Shown here: piece after piece, positions 1 through 6,336 of the stretch
Position numbering within the stretch: the first letter of the stretch is position 1
Layout of the letters: the number at the start of each line of letters is the position of its first letter
DNA from: Bacillota bacterium
Lineage (GTDB): Bacteria; Bacillota; Clostridia; Lachnospirales; Lachnospiraceae
DNA length: 6,757 bases
Direction: 5' to 3'
NCBI GenBank assembly: GCA_023415595.1
Contig: JAEZJW010000055.1
Coordinates: forward strand, 1 to 6,757
The notes under the pieces: model-generated
Databases searched by the model: none
What the model was told of the DNA's origin: nothing
What the model saw: the letters and a program-made list of their open reading frames with translations, nothing else
Position numbers and translations under genes: made by a program

Positions 1-27
1 TATACTTACGCTCAATATAGCAAAAGC

Positions 28-333
28 GATGATAAGAAGAAGTAAGAATGATATCCTCCTACAGAAAGCTACCGGTTGATGAGAGGTGCAGGCAGGGACA
101 TTCCGAATACGTCTTTGAGCTTCACACCGAACAGAGCAATCTTAGTAAGCTGTGACGGACCCTTGCACCCGTTATTGTGCTAGAGTATAACCGATGTTCT
201 TTATCTTAGGTAGCAACCAGAGATAATAGGTAATGACGGCGTACTCAAAAAGGTTGGCTGTGTGAACAGCCGATAAATATGAGGTGGTACCGCGAGATTA
301 TTCCCGCCCTCTGAGAAATCAGAGGGCGTTTTT
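28..333 (+). promoter_or_regulatory. Tyrosine-specific T-box leader of tyrS
   Basis: This transcribed leader senses the charging state of tRNA-Tyr and decides whether transcription continues into tyrS. The T-box core AGGTGGTACCGCG is at 282-294. The Stem I apical region reads ACCGGTTGATGAGAGG (71-86). The specifier region GAATAC is at 105-110, putting codon UAC (Tyr) at 108-110. Stem III is a clean hairpin (254-261 with 266-273, loop GTGA). The antiterminator can pair GAGG 281-284 with CCTC 308-311 around the bulge TGGT (285-288); its last base U fits an A discriminator, as in tRNA-Tyr. The antiterminator and the terminator at 305-333 share bases, so they exclude each other. The exact 5' boundary is uncertain. 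TATACT at 1-6 could be the -10 box, with the -35 box outside the window. Confidence 0.95.
305..333 (+). terminator. T-box regulated intrinsic terminator
   Basis: A perfect 10-bp stem, CGCCCTCTGA (305-314) with TCAGAGGGCG (319-328), closes a GAAA tetraloop and is followed by TTTTT (329-333). Its 5' arm overlaps the 3' side of the T-box antiterminator. Uncharged tRNA-Tyr should therefore prevent it from forming and let RNA polymerase go on to tyrS. Confidence 0.95.
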
Positions 334-336
334 GCG

Positions 337-480
337 TGCATAGCATGGACTTTCGATCTGCGAAGGAGTAGCCGAAAGCGAACGCGCCAACGACCACTGT
401 GAAACTGCGAAGCAGTTTTGCAGGGGTGCGGAGATGCAGATCACGAACCGGCAAGCTCGCTTGTCCGGACGTGAAATGCA
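337..480. repeat. Structured non-coding element in tyrS leader, MITE/REP-like
   Basis: About 144 bp lie between the T-box terminator and the tyrS ribosome binding site and belong to neither. The segment is dense in inverted repeats. The ends are TGCAT (337-341) and ATGCA (476-480). Inside, GATCTGC (355-361) faces GCAGATC (436-442), and each outer arm carries TTCG/CGAA. AAACTGC-GAA-GCAGTTT (402-418) is a perfect hairpin. TCACG (441-445) with CGTGA (470-474) encloses a second stem, CCGGCAAG/CTTG-T-CCGG, around loop CTCG. It is richer in G+C than the AT-rich stretch that follows (about 505-550). Open frames cross it on the minus strand but have no gene-like properties. I read it as a small palindromic repeat inserted into the leader. 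Its family and its presence elsewhere in the genome cannot be seen here, and no target-site duplication is obvious. Confidence 0.5.
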
Positions 481-564
481 ATTACCATCACACCTCCACC
501 AGCTTTTGCAATATGATACCTTGAATATTATAAAAATAATAATCAAAGAAAGGAAGGATAAGAA

Positions 565-1812
565 ATGGAATTTGAGAAGAACATGACAGGACAAGGAGAG
601 CTTGAGGAACAGATAAGAATCATCCGTAAGGGAGCTGCGGAGCTGATCTCCGAGGAGGAATTGAGACAGAAGCTGGTCCGTGCGAAGCAGGAGAACAGGC
701 CCCTTACCATTAAGCTTGGTTTGGATCCCAGTGCGCCGGATATCCATCTCGGTCATGCGGTAGTTCTTAGAAAGATTAAGCAGCTTCAGGACCTGGGACA
801 TCATGCGGTTATCATTATCGGGGATTTTACCGGGAAAATTGGGGATCCCACCGGTAAATCGAAGACCCGGAAGCCGCTGTCCGAGGAGCAGGTGAAGGAG
901 AATGCCAGGACATATACGGAACAGATCTTTAAGATCATTGATCCGGCTAAGACCACAGTACGGTTCAACAGCGAATGGCTCGCCAAGCTTAATTTTGAGA
1001 ATATCATCCGGATTTCAGCCTGTACGACTGTGGCAAGGCTTCTGGAACGGGATGATTTTAATGGGCGGTACAGAAGTAATGAACCAATCGGCCTCCATGA
1101 ATTCTTCTACCCTTTGATGCAGGCTTATGATTCTGTTAAAATCAAAGCAGATATCGAGCTGGGAGGAACGGATCAGACCTTTAATATCCTCATGGGTAGG
1201 AATCTGCAGGCAAGCTTCGGCATGGAGCGTCAGATTGCTCTGTTCATGCCGATCCTGGAGGGATTGGATGGTGTGGAGAAGATGAGTAAGAGCCTTGGGA
1301 ATTACATCGGGATCTTTGAACCTGCCGAGGTTATGTTCAAGAAGGTCATGGAGCTTCCGGACCATCTGATCCTCCGTTATTTTGAACTGGCAACCGATGA
1401 ACATCCTGATAAGATAGGGGAAATAAAAAAGCAGCTGAACGAGGGAAGGAATCCGAAGGAGGTTAAGCTGGAGTTAGCGGAGGTTATTACCAGCCTGTAC
1501 CATGGAGCGGAAGAGACAATTGGTGCCAAGCGGTATTTCTCCAAGGTGTTCGAGCAGGGTGGTTTGCCGGAAACCATGCTAAGCATCACTATTTCTAAGG
1601 AATTCGAAACCCTATTAGATATCGTCCCGGCTCTGCTGGAGAAGAAGCTGATTGGCTCAGGCAGTGAGTTCCGCAGACTGGTCCTTCAGGGAGGAGTCAG
1701 ACTGAATGGAAAACAGGTGGAGGAGCCTAGCCTTAAGATTGAGGATAAGGAATTTGTCCTTAAAATCGGGAAAAAGTTATTCGTAAGAATTATAAGAGAC
1801 GCCGATATATAA
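565..1812 (+). CDS. tyrS: Tyrosyl-tRNA synthetase (TyrZ-type)
   Basis: This cytosolic class I aminoacyl-tRNA synthetase attaches tyrosine to tRNA-Tyr using ATP. The 415-residue protein is complete and of usual length. The Rossmann catalytic domain has the HIGH-type motif HLGH (61-64) in DPSAPDIHLGH, the glycine-rich GDFTGKIGDPTGKS (86-99), the tyrosine-binding pattern YPLMQAYDS (182-190, with Y182, Q186, D189), GGTDQ (200-204) and an exact KMSKS loop (239-243). A C-terminal S4 RNA-binding domain covers about 349-408. The PSAPDIHLGH plus KMSKS combination matches the TyrZ-like branch rather than the KFGKT branch of Bacillus TyrS. ATG at 565 is chosen because AGGAAGG (551-557) lies 7 nt upstream; ATG at 583 (Met7) has no such site. 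Expression is controlled by the tyrosine T-box upstream. The 5' untranslated stretch from terminator to start codon is unusually long (231 nt) because of the structured element within it. Confidence 0.98.
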   Translation: MEFEKNMTGQGELEEQIRIIRKGAAELISEEELRQKLVRAKQENRPLTIKLGLDPSAPDIHLGHAVVLRKIKQLQDLGHHAVIIIGDFTGKIGDPTGKSKTRKPLSEEQVKENARTYTEQIFKIIDPAKTTVRFNSEWLAKLNFENIIRISACTTVARLLERDDFNGRYRSNEPIGLHEFFYPLMQAYDSVKIKADIELGGTDQTFNILMGRNLQASFGMERQIALFMPILEGLDGVEKMSKSLGNYIGIFEPAEVMFKKVMELPDHLILRYFELATDEHPDKIGEIKKQLNEGRNPKEVKLELAEVITSLYHGAEETIGAKRYFSKVFEQGGLPETMLSITISKEFETLLDIVPALLEKKLIGSGSEFRRLVLQGGVRLNGKQVEEPSLKIEDKEFVLKIGKKLFVRIIRDADI

Positions 1813-1879
1813 GAGCAGGTAGATGACCCTTAAAAGTTAAAGAATATACAAAAAAGATACTATTATGATAGGTTAGTGA

Positions 1880-1901
1880 CGAAGGAGGTTCGCTCCTTGC
1901 G
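1880..1901. other. GC-rich hairpin downstream of tyrS
   Basis: AAGGAG (1882-1887) pairs with CTCCTT (1893-1898) around GTTCG. C1880-G1881 and C1900-G1901 can extend the stem across a bulged G. It has no U-tract, so it is not itself a classic terminator. It sits 20 bp before the terminator at 1921-1950 and contains a perfect Shine-Dalgarno-like AGGAGG (1883-1888) buried in the stem. It may be an RNA processing or stabilising structure at the end of the tyrS transcript, or part of a small RNA. Confidence 0.4.
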
Positions 1902-1920
1902 GATAATTTATAAAAATAAT

Positions 1921-1950
1921 CCGGGTGCAAGTATGTCGGCACCCGGTTTT
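1921..1950. terminator. Bidirectional terminator between tyrS and GNAT gene
   Basis: CCGGGTGC (1921-1928) and GCACCCGG (1939-1946) form a perfect 8-bp stem with a 10-nt loop. On the plus strand it is followed by TTTT (1947-1950), suited to ending tyrS. On the minus strand the hairpin is followed by ATTATTTTTATAA (complement of 1908-1920), suited to ending the aroF-tyrA-aroA-GNAT transcript. Its place between two convergent genes supports use in both directions. Confidence 0.85.
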
Positions 1951-1972
1951 CCCAAGGATGATATAAGAGGTT

Positions 1973-2428
1973 TTAGTTATCAAATCTCTTTTCTAACTCA
2001 GAAATAAATATTTCGTTTCCAATCTCCCTATCACGGATAATGCTGAACCCATGCTTCTGATACAGACGAAGAGCAGGGAGGTTCTTCTTCCCTGTACTTA
2101 CGATTGCTTTCTGTATTCCGGGAAGGGACAGAGCCTGCCTCAGTAAGGAATCGGCTATTCCCTTCCTGAAATAATCAGGATGTACAGCCACGCGGCAAAT
2201 ATCCAGGAGATAATCCTCCATGGTATAGGATAGGAAGCCTGCCAGAATACCCTCTGTAAAATATCCATAGAAGCACTCACCACAATTCATCAATTCTTCT
2301 TTGGTTTCAACAAGCGGAGGAATCTCATAATAATCTATCATCTCTGCTTCAATCAGATAAGATACTCTCTGTAATGTTATAATCTGATTCAATAGGTCAG
2401 GGTTGTTCAAGTCAATTCTTTGTATCAT
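1973..2428 (-). CDS. GNAT-family N-acetyltransferase, substrate unknown
   Basis: A small cytosolic acetyltransferase of the Gcn5-related family, expected to move an acetyl group from acetyl-CoA to an amine; the acceptor cannot be told. With the ATG start it has 151 residues, covering a single GNAT domain. The acetyl-CoA binding region is LDICRVAVHPDYFRKGIA (75-92). In the usual Q/R-x-x-G-x-G/A loop the first position here is Phe87, and Arg88-Lys89-Gly90 follow. Motif B is ALRLYQKHGF (119-128) with Tyr123. An in-frame TTG at 2443-2441 would add five residues, starting 2 nt after the aroA stop, but it has no good ribosome binding site. I prefer ATG at 2428-2426 because GGAG (2441-2438) lies 9 nt before it. 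It is the last gene of the apparent aroF-tyrA-aroA operon, 17 nt after aroA, so it is probably co-transcribed. A link to aromatic metabolism is not shown by the sequence. Confidence 0.92.
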   Translation of the reverse strand: MIQRIDLNNPDLLNQIITLQRVSYLIEAEMIDYYEIPPLVETKEELMNCGECFYGYFTEGILAGFLSYTMEDYLLDICRVAVHPDYFRKGIADSLLRQALSLPGIQKAIVSTGKKNLPALRLYQKHGFSIIRDREIGNEIFISELEKRFDN

Positions 2429-2445
2429 GTACTCATGCTCCAATA

Positions 2446-3774
2446 TTAATTCTTCTGCAGTCTCTTCAGGTCGTCATAAAAGCCGGGATATGAAATCGTA
2501 GCACACTCCGGATGAAGGATGGAAACTTCACTCTCTGACATCAGATCGGCAACCGCAAAGGACATCGCAATTCTGTGGTCATGCTTACTGTTAATGATCG
2601 TTCCGTGCAGCGGCCTTCCTCCCTCTATGATCATTCCGTCCTCTGTTGCCGTGATATCGGCGCCCATCTGAGACAGGCTATTTACCATAACATCGATACG
2701 GTTTGATTCCTTCACCTTAAGCTCGGATGCATCCCTAATGATAGTTTTTCCCTTAGCGAAGCAGGCAAGGACTGCGATCACAGGGATTTCGTCAATTAAG
2801 GTCGGAATGATACTGCCCCCGATCTCAGCTCCATGAAGCTCACTATGGCGTACCAGGATATCTGCCACGGGTTCACCGCCATGCGCAGAGACATTCTGGA
2901 GGGTGATATCAGCACCCATCTGTCTGCAGACCCGAAGAATCCCGTCACGGGTAGGATTAATACCGACATTTTTAATCAGGATCTCTGAATTCGGTACAAT
3001 TAAGCCGGCAGCGATAAAATATGCAGCGGAAGAGATATCCCCCGGGACAATTATTTTTAACCCTTTTAGTTTGGGCTCCGGACGGATCGTGGCAGTATTG
3101 TTCTCACTCTTTAGCTCTGCTCCGAATCCGGCCAGCATCAGTTCGGTATGGTTTCTGGACAGATATGGCTCAGTAACAGAGGTTTCCCCTTCTGCATAGA
3201 GTCCTGCCAGAAGGACACAGGATTTTATCTGCGCAGAGGCGATGGGGGATACATAATGGATACCGGTTAACCGACGAAGACTGCTGCTGTCCTTCGTTAT
3301 TCCTGATTTATTCTCTTCCTGATTGATTAGCAAGGGAGCACAGCCAGTACCGGATTCACTTAATATATCAGCATCCATCTGCTGTAAGGGTACCATTATC
3401 CTGCCCATCGGGCGGCTCTTGATCGAGTCATCTCCGGTCAGGGTGGAAGAGAAGGGCTGACCGCACAGGATACCTGACATCAGCCGCATTGTAGTTCCGC
3501 TATTACCGACATCCAGGATACCCAAGGCCTTCGTTAGTCCATGAAGTCCCTTACCATAAACTGTTACCTGATCCTGGGAGGGATCATTTTCAATCCTAAT
3601 TCCTAATTGGCGGAAGCAGCGGATGGTAGATAAGCAGTCCTCTCCCTGCAAGAAATTTGTTACCTCAGTTCTTCCTTCCGCCAAAGCACCGAACATAACG
3701 GCACGATGGGAGATGGATTTATCACCGGGAACGGACAGGCTACCCTTCAATGGACTTACTTTTCGGTTAATCAT
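2446..3774 (-). CDS. aroA: EPSP synthase, class II
   Basis: 3-phosphoshikimate 1-carboxyvinyltransferase joins shikimate-3-phosphate and phosphoenolpyruvate to give EPSP, the sixth step to chorismate, in the cytosol. The 442-residue protein is complete. Visible motifs are PGDKSISHR (16-24), GNSGTT (90-95), SIKSRPM (117-123), SAQIK (180-184), RNHTE (207-211), NPTR (273-276), LIDEIP (326-331, proposed catalytic Asp328), KESNR (355-359, Glu356) and DHRIAMSF (399-406). The set GDKS, SAQ-x-K, R-x-H-x-E and N-x-T-R is diagnostic of class II enzymes, which are often less sensitive to glyphosate than class I. Length slightly exceeds the common 425-435; residues about 150-168, before GIHYVSPIASAQ, look like an extra hydrophilic loop. 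ATG is preceded by AAGGAG (3787-3782) at 7 nt. The 138-bp gap from tyrA contains the palindrome TTAGCGCTAA (3850-3859) and AT-rich DNA, but no clear promoter or terminator, so co-transcription with tyrA is likely. Confidence 0.98.
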   Translation of the reverse strand: MINRKVSPLKGSLSVPGDKSISHRAVMFGALAEGRTEVTNFLQGEDCLSTIRCFRQLGIRIENDPSQDQVTVYGKGLHGLTKALGILDVGNSGTTMRLMSGILCGQPFSSTLTGDDSIKSRPMGRIMVPLQQMDADILSESGTGCAPLLINQEENKSGITKDSSSLRRLTGIHYVSPIASAQIKSCVLLAGLYAEGETSVTEPYLSRNHTELMLAGFGAELKSENNTATIRPEPKLKGLKIIVPGDISSAAYFIAAGLIVPNSEILIKNVGINPTRDGILRVCRQMGADITLQNVSAHGGEPVADILVRHSELHGAEIGGSIIPTLIDEIPVIAVLACFAKGKTIIRDASELKVKESNRIDVMVNSLSQMGADITATEDGMIIEGGRPLHGTIINSKHDHRIAMSFAVADLMSESEVSILHPECATISYPGFYDDLKRLQKN

Positions 3775-3912
3775 GGACTAGCTCCTTCATACGATTATTC
3801 TTTACGAAAACAAGGATTATTATCTGAAAAACTTAGATTAATCATTTGTTTAGCGCTAACTTATTATCTATAATTACACAACAGTTTATCTGATTATTAA
3901 CAGGGTATTAGA

Positions 3913-5046
3913 TTATCTCTCATATACCCGGTAGTTATATTTCCGTAAAAGCACGATGGCCTTAGCTTCGGCCTCTTCCTCATAAAACTCAATCCGAAGA
4001 ACTCCTTCTTCAAATTCACGGTTATGGATAATGCCGATATTTTTAATGCTGATTTGGTTGCTGGCGAGCAGGGTGGCAATTGTTGCGATGGCACCGGCTT
4101 CATCCATGATATCAAGATAGATTTCAAAAACCTTCTTCATCAGACCGATTGATTTATTCGGAATCGAGGAACGGTATTCGCCGGCAGTATCGAACATATG
4201 ATACAGATACTTACCGTCCTGAGCAGTCAGAGCCTCCGATACCTCTTTTAGAGTGTCTATGTAGCTGTCCAGAGCCTGCTTGATCACTGCCGCATTAGTC
4301 AGACAGATATCCTGCCACATGATTGGAGAGGACGAAGCGATTCTAGTGATATCCTTGAAGCCTCCTGCAGCCAAAGCTCTCATTTTCTCAGACTTATCAT
4401 CGGATTCACGAACCAGGTTTACCAGCTGTGCCGCTATGATATGGGGGAGATGGCTGATGGCAGCAGTAATCTCATCATGCTCCCTGGCCTCCAGTATGAT
4501 TGGGATGGAACCCATTCTCTCCACCAACCTATGGAGAAGCTGAATTTTGTCCTCCTGAGTCTTATCGGTGGGAGTAAGAATATAATAAGCATTTTCTAGT
4601 AACAAGGCATAGGAATTCAGGTAACCTGTCTTCTCTGAACCGGTCATCGGATGACCGCCGATAAATTGCTCTTCCAGTCCCAGCTCTGCCACGGCAGAAT
4701 GGATATTTCCCTTCACACTGCCCACATCCGTCAGGATGCAGGAGGGTTTGAGGATGGATTTCAGCTGCTTCAGATAGCTGATATTCGATAGTACAGGAGC
4801 ACATAGAAATAACAGATCGCAATCCGGAATTTCCTTGTCAATCGAATTTGTAATAGAATCCAGAACCTGATCCTCCATCGCTGCCTGAAGGTCTGAGCTT
4901 GGATGCTCCTTATGATAATCATAGGCACAGAGGAGAAAGTCTGGATTAACCTTCTTTAGGGCTCTGGCGATAGAGCCTCCGATCAGGCCGAAACCAATAA
5001 AACCTATTCTACTAATGCTGCTAAACTCACTTTCACTCCCGTTCAT
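3913..5046 (-). CDS. tyrA: Prephenate dehydrogenase with ACT domain
   Basis: This cytosolic enzyme oxidatively decarboxylates prephenate to 4-hydroxyphenylpyruvate, the step that commits chorismate-derived carbon to tyrosine, most likely with NAD+. The 377-residue protein starts with a Rossmann fold: GFGLIGGS (18-25) is the dinucleotide-binding glycine loop. GGHPMTGSEKTGY (130-142) carries the conserved His132 of the HPMxG motif. ISHLPH (197-202) and GGFKDITRIA (228-237, Arg235) belong to the all-alpha dehydrogenase domain that forms the substrate site. Residues about 306-377 form a C-terminal ACT domain, as in Bacillus TyrA, which usually gives feedback inhibition by tyrosine. There is no fused chorismate mutase. 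ATG at 5046 follows AGGAGG (5057-5052) by 5 nt. The 127-bp gap after aroF holds no evident terminator, which supports an operon with aroF upstream and aroA downstream. Confidence 0.97.
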   Translation of the reverse strand: MNGSESEFSSISRIGFIGFGLIGGSIARALKKVNPDFLLCAYDYHKEHPSSDLQAAMEDQVLDSITNSIDKEIPDCDLLFLCAPVLSNISYLKQLKSILKPSCILTDVGSVKGNIHSAVAELGLEEQFIGGHPMTGSEKTGYLNSYALLLENAYYILTPTDKTQEDKIQLLHRLVERMGSIPIILEAREHDEITAAISHLPHIIAAQLVNLVRESDDKSEKMRALAAGGFKDITRIASSSPIMWQDICLTNAAVIKQALDSYIDTLKEVSEALTAQDGKYLYHMFDTAGEYRSSIPNKSIGLMKKVFEIYLDIMDEAGAIATIATLLASNQISIKNIGIIHNREFEEGVLRIEFYEEEAEAKAIVLLRKYNYRVYER

Positions 5047-5173
5047 GTATACCTCCTGATGAATATATGATATGTCTGCTCCGGCATACTTAGGTACCTA
5101 TTCCCAATTGATAAGGAAGGATAGGAAAGCTAACATAATTGTTACCCACCGGAGGACAAGAGTAGTCTTAGTT

Positions 5174-6187
5174 TTACAGAGTACGACCCATCAAAGCTGC
5201 GAGGGGTCTTAATTCCTTCGTTAATGCGTCAAACTGTTCGAAGGTCAGGGACTGAGGGCCGTCTGACAGAGCACAGGAAGGATTCGGATGGGTCTCTATC
5301 ATCAGTCCGTCAGCTCCGACAGCTACGGCACTCATAGCAAGAGGCTTAACATAAGCTCTGACACCGGTTGCATGGCTGGGATCCACGATGATCGGAAGGT
5401 GACTCTTCTCTTTGATGACAGGTACAGCACTGATATCCAGAGTGTTACGGGTAGCGGTCTCAAAGGTACGGATACCACGTTCGCAGAGTACCACATTCGG
5501 ATTTCCTTCTGCAATGATATATTCGGAAGCATTCAGCCATTCATCAATCGTTGCGGATAAACCGCGCTTAAGAAGTACAGGAAGACCTGTTTTACCGACC
5601 TCTTTTAATAGGTAGAAGTTCTGCATATTCCGGGCACCAATCTGAAGCATATCTACATACTTTACCGCAGCCTCGACCGCATTCAGGCTTGTTACCTCAC
5701 AGATGACCGGCAGACCGGTCTCTTCCCTGGCATCCTTCATAAATTTGAGACCTTCTTCCTCGAGACCCTGGAAGGCATAGGGGGAAGTCCTCGGCTTATA
5801 GGCACCTCCGCGTAAAATCTGAGCACCGGATTTCTTAATCGCATGAGCAGTAGCTAACAGCTGCTCCTTACTCTCTACAGCGCAGGGACCGGACATGATA
5901 ACCAGGGTATCACCCCCGATCACCACATTGCCGACCTGCACCCTTGTAGGTTCAGGGTGGAACTTCTTATTGGCCAGCTTATAGCTCTCGGTTACTGCTA
6001 CGATCTTATCAACATCCTCGAAGATCTCCAGGTTCTGGTCCTGAAGCTTGGATTTATCTCCGACTACACCGATGATAGTAACCTCGGTTCCTGCGGAGAT
6101 ATGGGCGAAAAGCCCTTTACTCTCGATAATATTTTTAATCCTTTCGATGGATTCCTGCTTTGCCTTAGGCTTCATTACGATAATCAT
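5174..6187 (-). CDS. aroF: DAHP synthase, type I-beta, with ferredoxin-like regulatory domain
   Basis: 3-deoxy-7-phosphoheptulonate synthase condenses phosphoenolpyruvate and erythrose 4-phosphate, the entry step of the shikimate pathway, in the cytosol. It has 337 residues, the size of the Thermotoga maritima type I-beta enzyme. Residues 1 to about 70 form the ferredoxin-like domain that in the Thermotoga enzyme mediates inhibition by tyrosine. The catalytic barrel shows GPCAVES (100-106), RGGAYKPRTSP (126-136), IGARNMQNF (183-191), LLKRG (205-209), DPSHATG (269-275) and IETHPNP (297-303). The expected metal ligands Cys102, His272, Glu298 and Asp309 are all present. No chorismate mutase is fused, unlike Bacillus AroA(G). 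ATG at 6187 is preceded by AAAGGAA about 8 nt upstream; a second ATG at codon 5 is less well placed. As first gene of the apparent aroF-tyrA-aroA-GNAT operon it follows a consensus promoter and a leader of about 140 nt. Confidence 0.98.
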   Translation of the reverse strand: MIIVMKPKAKQESIERIKNIIESKGLFAHISAGTEVTIIGVVGDKSKLQDQNLEIFEDVDKIVAVTESYKLANKKFHPEPTRVQVGNVVIGGDTLVIMSGPCAVESKEQLLATAHAIKKSGAQILRGGAYKPRTSPYAFQGLEEEGLKFMKDAREETGLPVICEVTSLNAVEAAVKYVDMLQIGARNMQNFYLLKEVGKTGLPVLLKRGLSATIDEWLNASEYIIAEGNPNVVLCERGIRTFETATRNTLDISAVPVIKEKSHLPIIVDPSHATGVRAYVKPLAMSAVAVGADGLMIETHPNPSCALSDGPQSLTFEQFDALTKELRPLAALMGRTL

Positions 6188-6224
6188 GTTGTTACTTCCT
6201 TTCTATATTAAGTAATTATTTTAT

Positions 6225-6334
6225 ACGATAAGCGGATTTTGTTACACATCCAAGCGGATTAGGAACTCACGAACTTTGTTCGCCGCGGATCCGAAGGATA
6301 CGATGTTCACGTTGCACTTTATCTGCCTTATCGT
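6225..6334. repeat. Inverted-repeat element / structured aroF leader
   Basis: This 110-bp stretch between the aroF promoter and ribosome binding site is bounded by perfect 8-bp inverted ends, ACGATAAG (6225-6232) and CTTATCGT (6327-6334). The match extends imperfectly inward (CGGAT against ATCTGC). GCGGAT occurs three times, at 6232-6237, 6254-6259 and 6285-6290; two copies lie in the longer direct repeat AAGCGGATT, 22 bp apart. In aroF-sense RNA, CGAAC-AAA-GTTCG (complement of 6270-6282) is a tight hairpin, and ATCC-GCTT-GGAT and ATCC-TTC-GGAT are smaller ones. There is no U-tract, so no attenuator is evident. No T-box core is present. It may be a small palindromic repeat inserted between promoter and gene, or a regulatory RNA. 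The outer arm reaches upstream of the expected transcription start, which favours a DNA-level element. Confidence 0.45.
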
Positions 6335-6336
6335 GG

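Noticed and set aside
1..6. TATACT as the -10 box of the tyrS T-box promoter.
   Set aside because: Spacing to Stem I is plausible, but the -35 box would be outside the window, so it cannot be supported as a promoter.
504..540. A second tyrS promoter in the AT-rich stretch (TTGCAA, TATGAT, TATTAT).
   Set aside because: No -35/-10 pair has acceptable spacing: TTGCAA to TATTAT is 14 bp, and TATGAT lacks a -35 partner. AT-richness alone explains the matches.
245..804. Minus-strand open frames of 78 and 161 codons across the T-box, the structured element and the tyrS start.
   Set aside because: They run antisense through the T-box, terminator and tyrS codons, have no ribosome binding site of note, and show no domain. 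They are by-products of the palindromic element and of tyrS coding bias.
1883..2010. Short plus-strand frame starting TTG at 1897 after AGGAGG (1883-1888).
   Set aside because: The AGGAGG is locked in a hairpin. The frame of about 38 codons runs through the terminator into the antisense of the GNAT gene and has no recognisable features.
4562..4822. Minus-strand 86-codon frame inside tyrA, and similar frames inside aroA, aroF and tyrS in other phases.
   Set aside because: All are fully contained in well-conserved genes, in another frame, without domains or ribosome binding sites.
6241..6309. Possible leader peptide of 22 codons on the minus strand, GTG start at 6309, ending at TAA near 6241, in the aroF leader.
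   Set aside because: It has no good ribosome binding site (AAGG is about 15 nt away), uses GTG, contains no Tyr codon and only two Phe codons, and no terminator follows it. An attenuation peptide is therefore unlikely, although the frame is intact.
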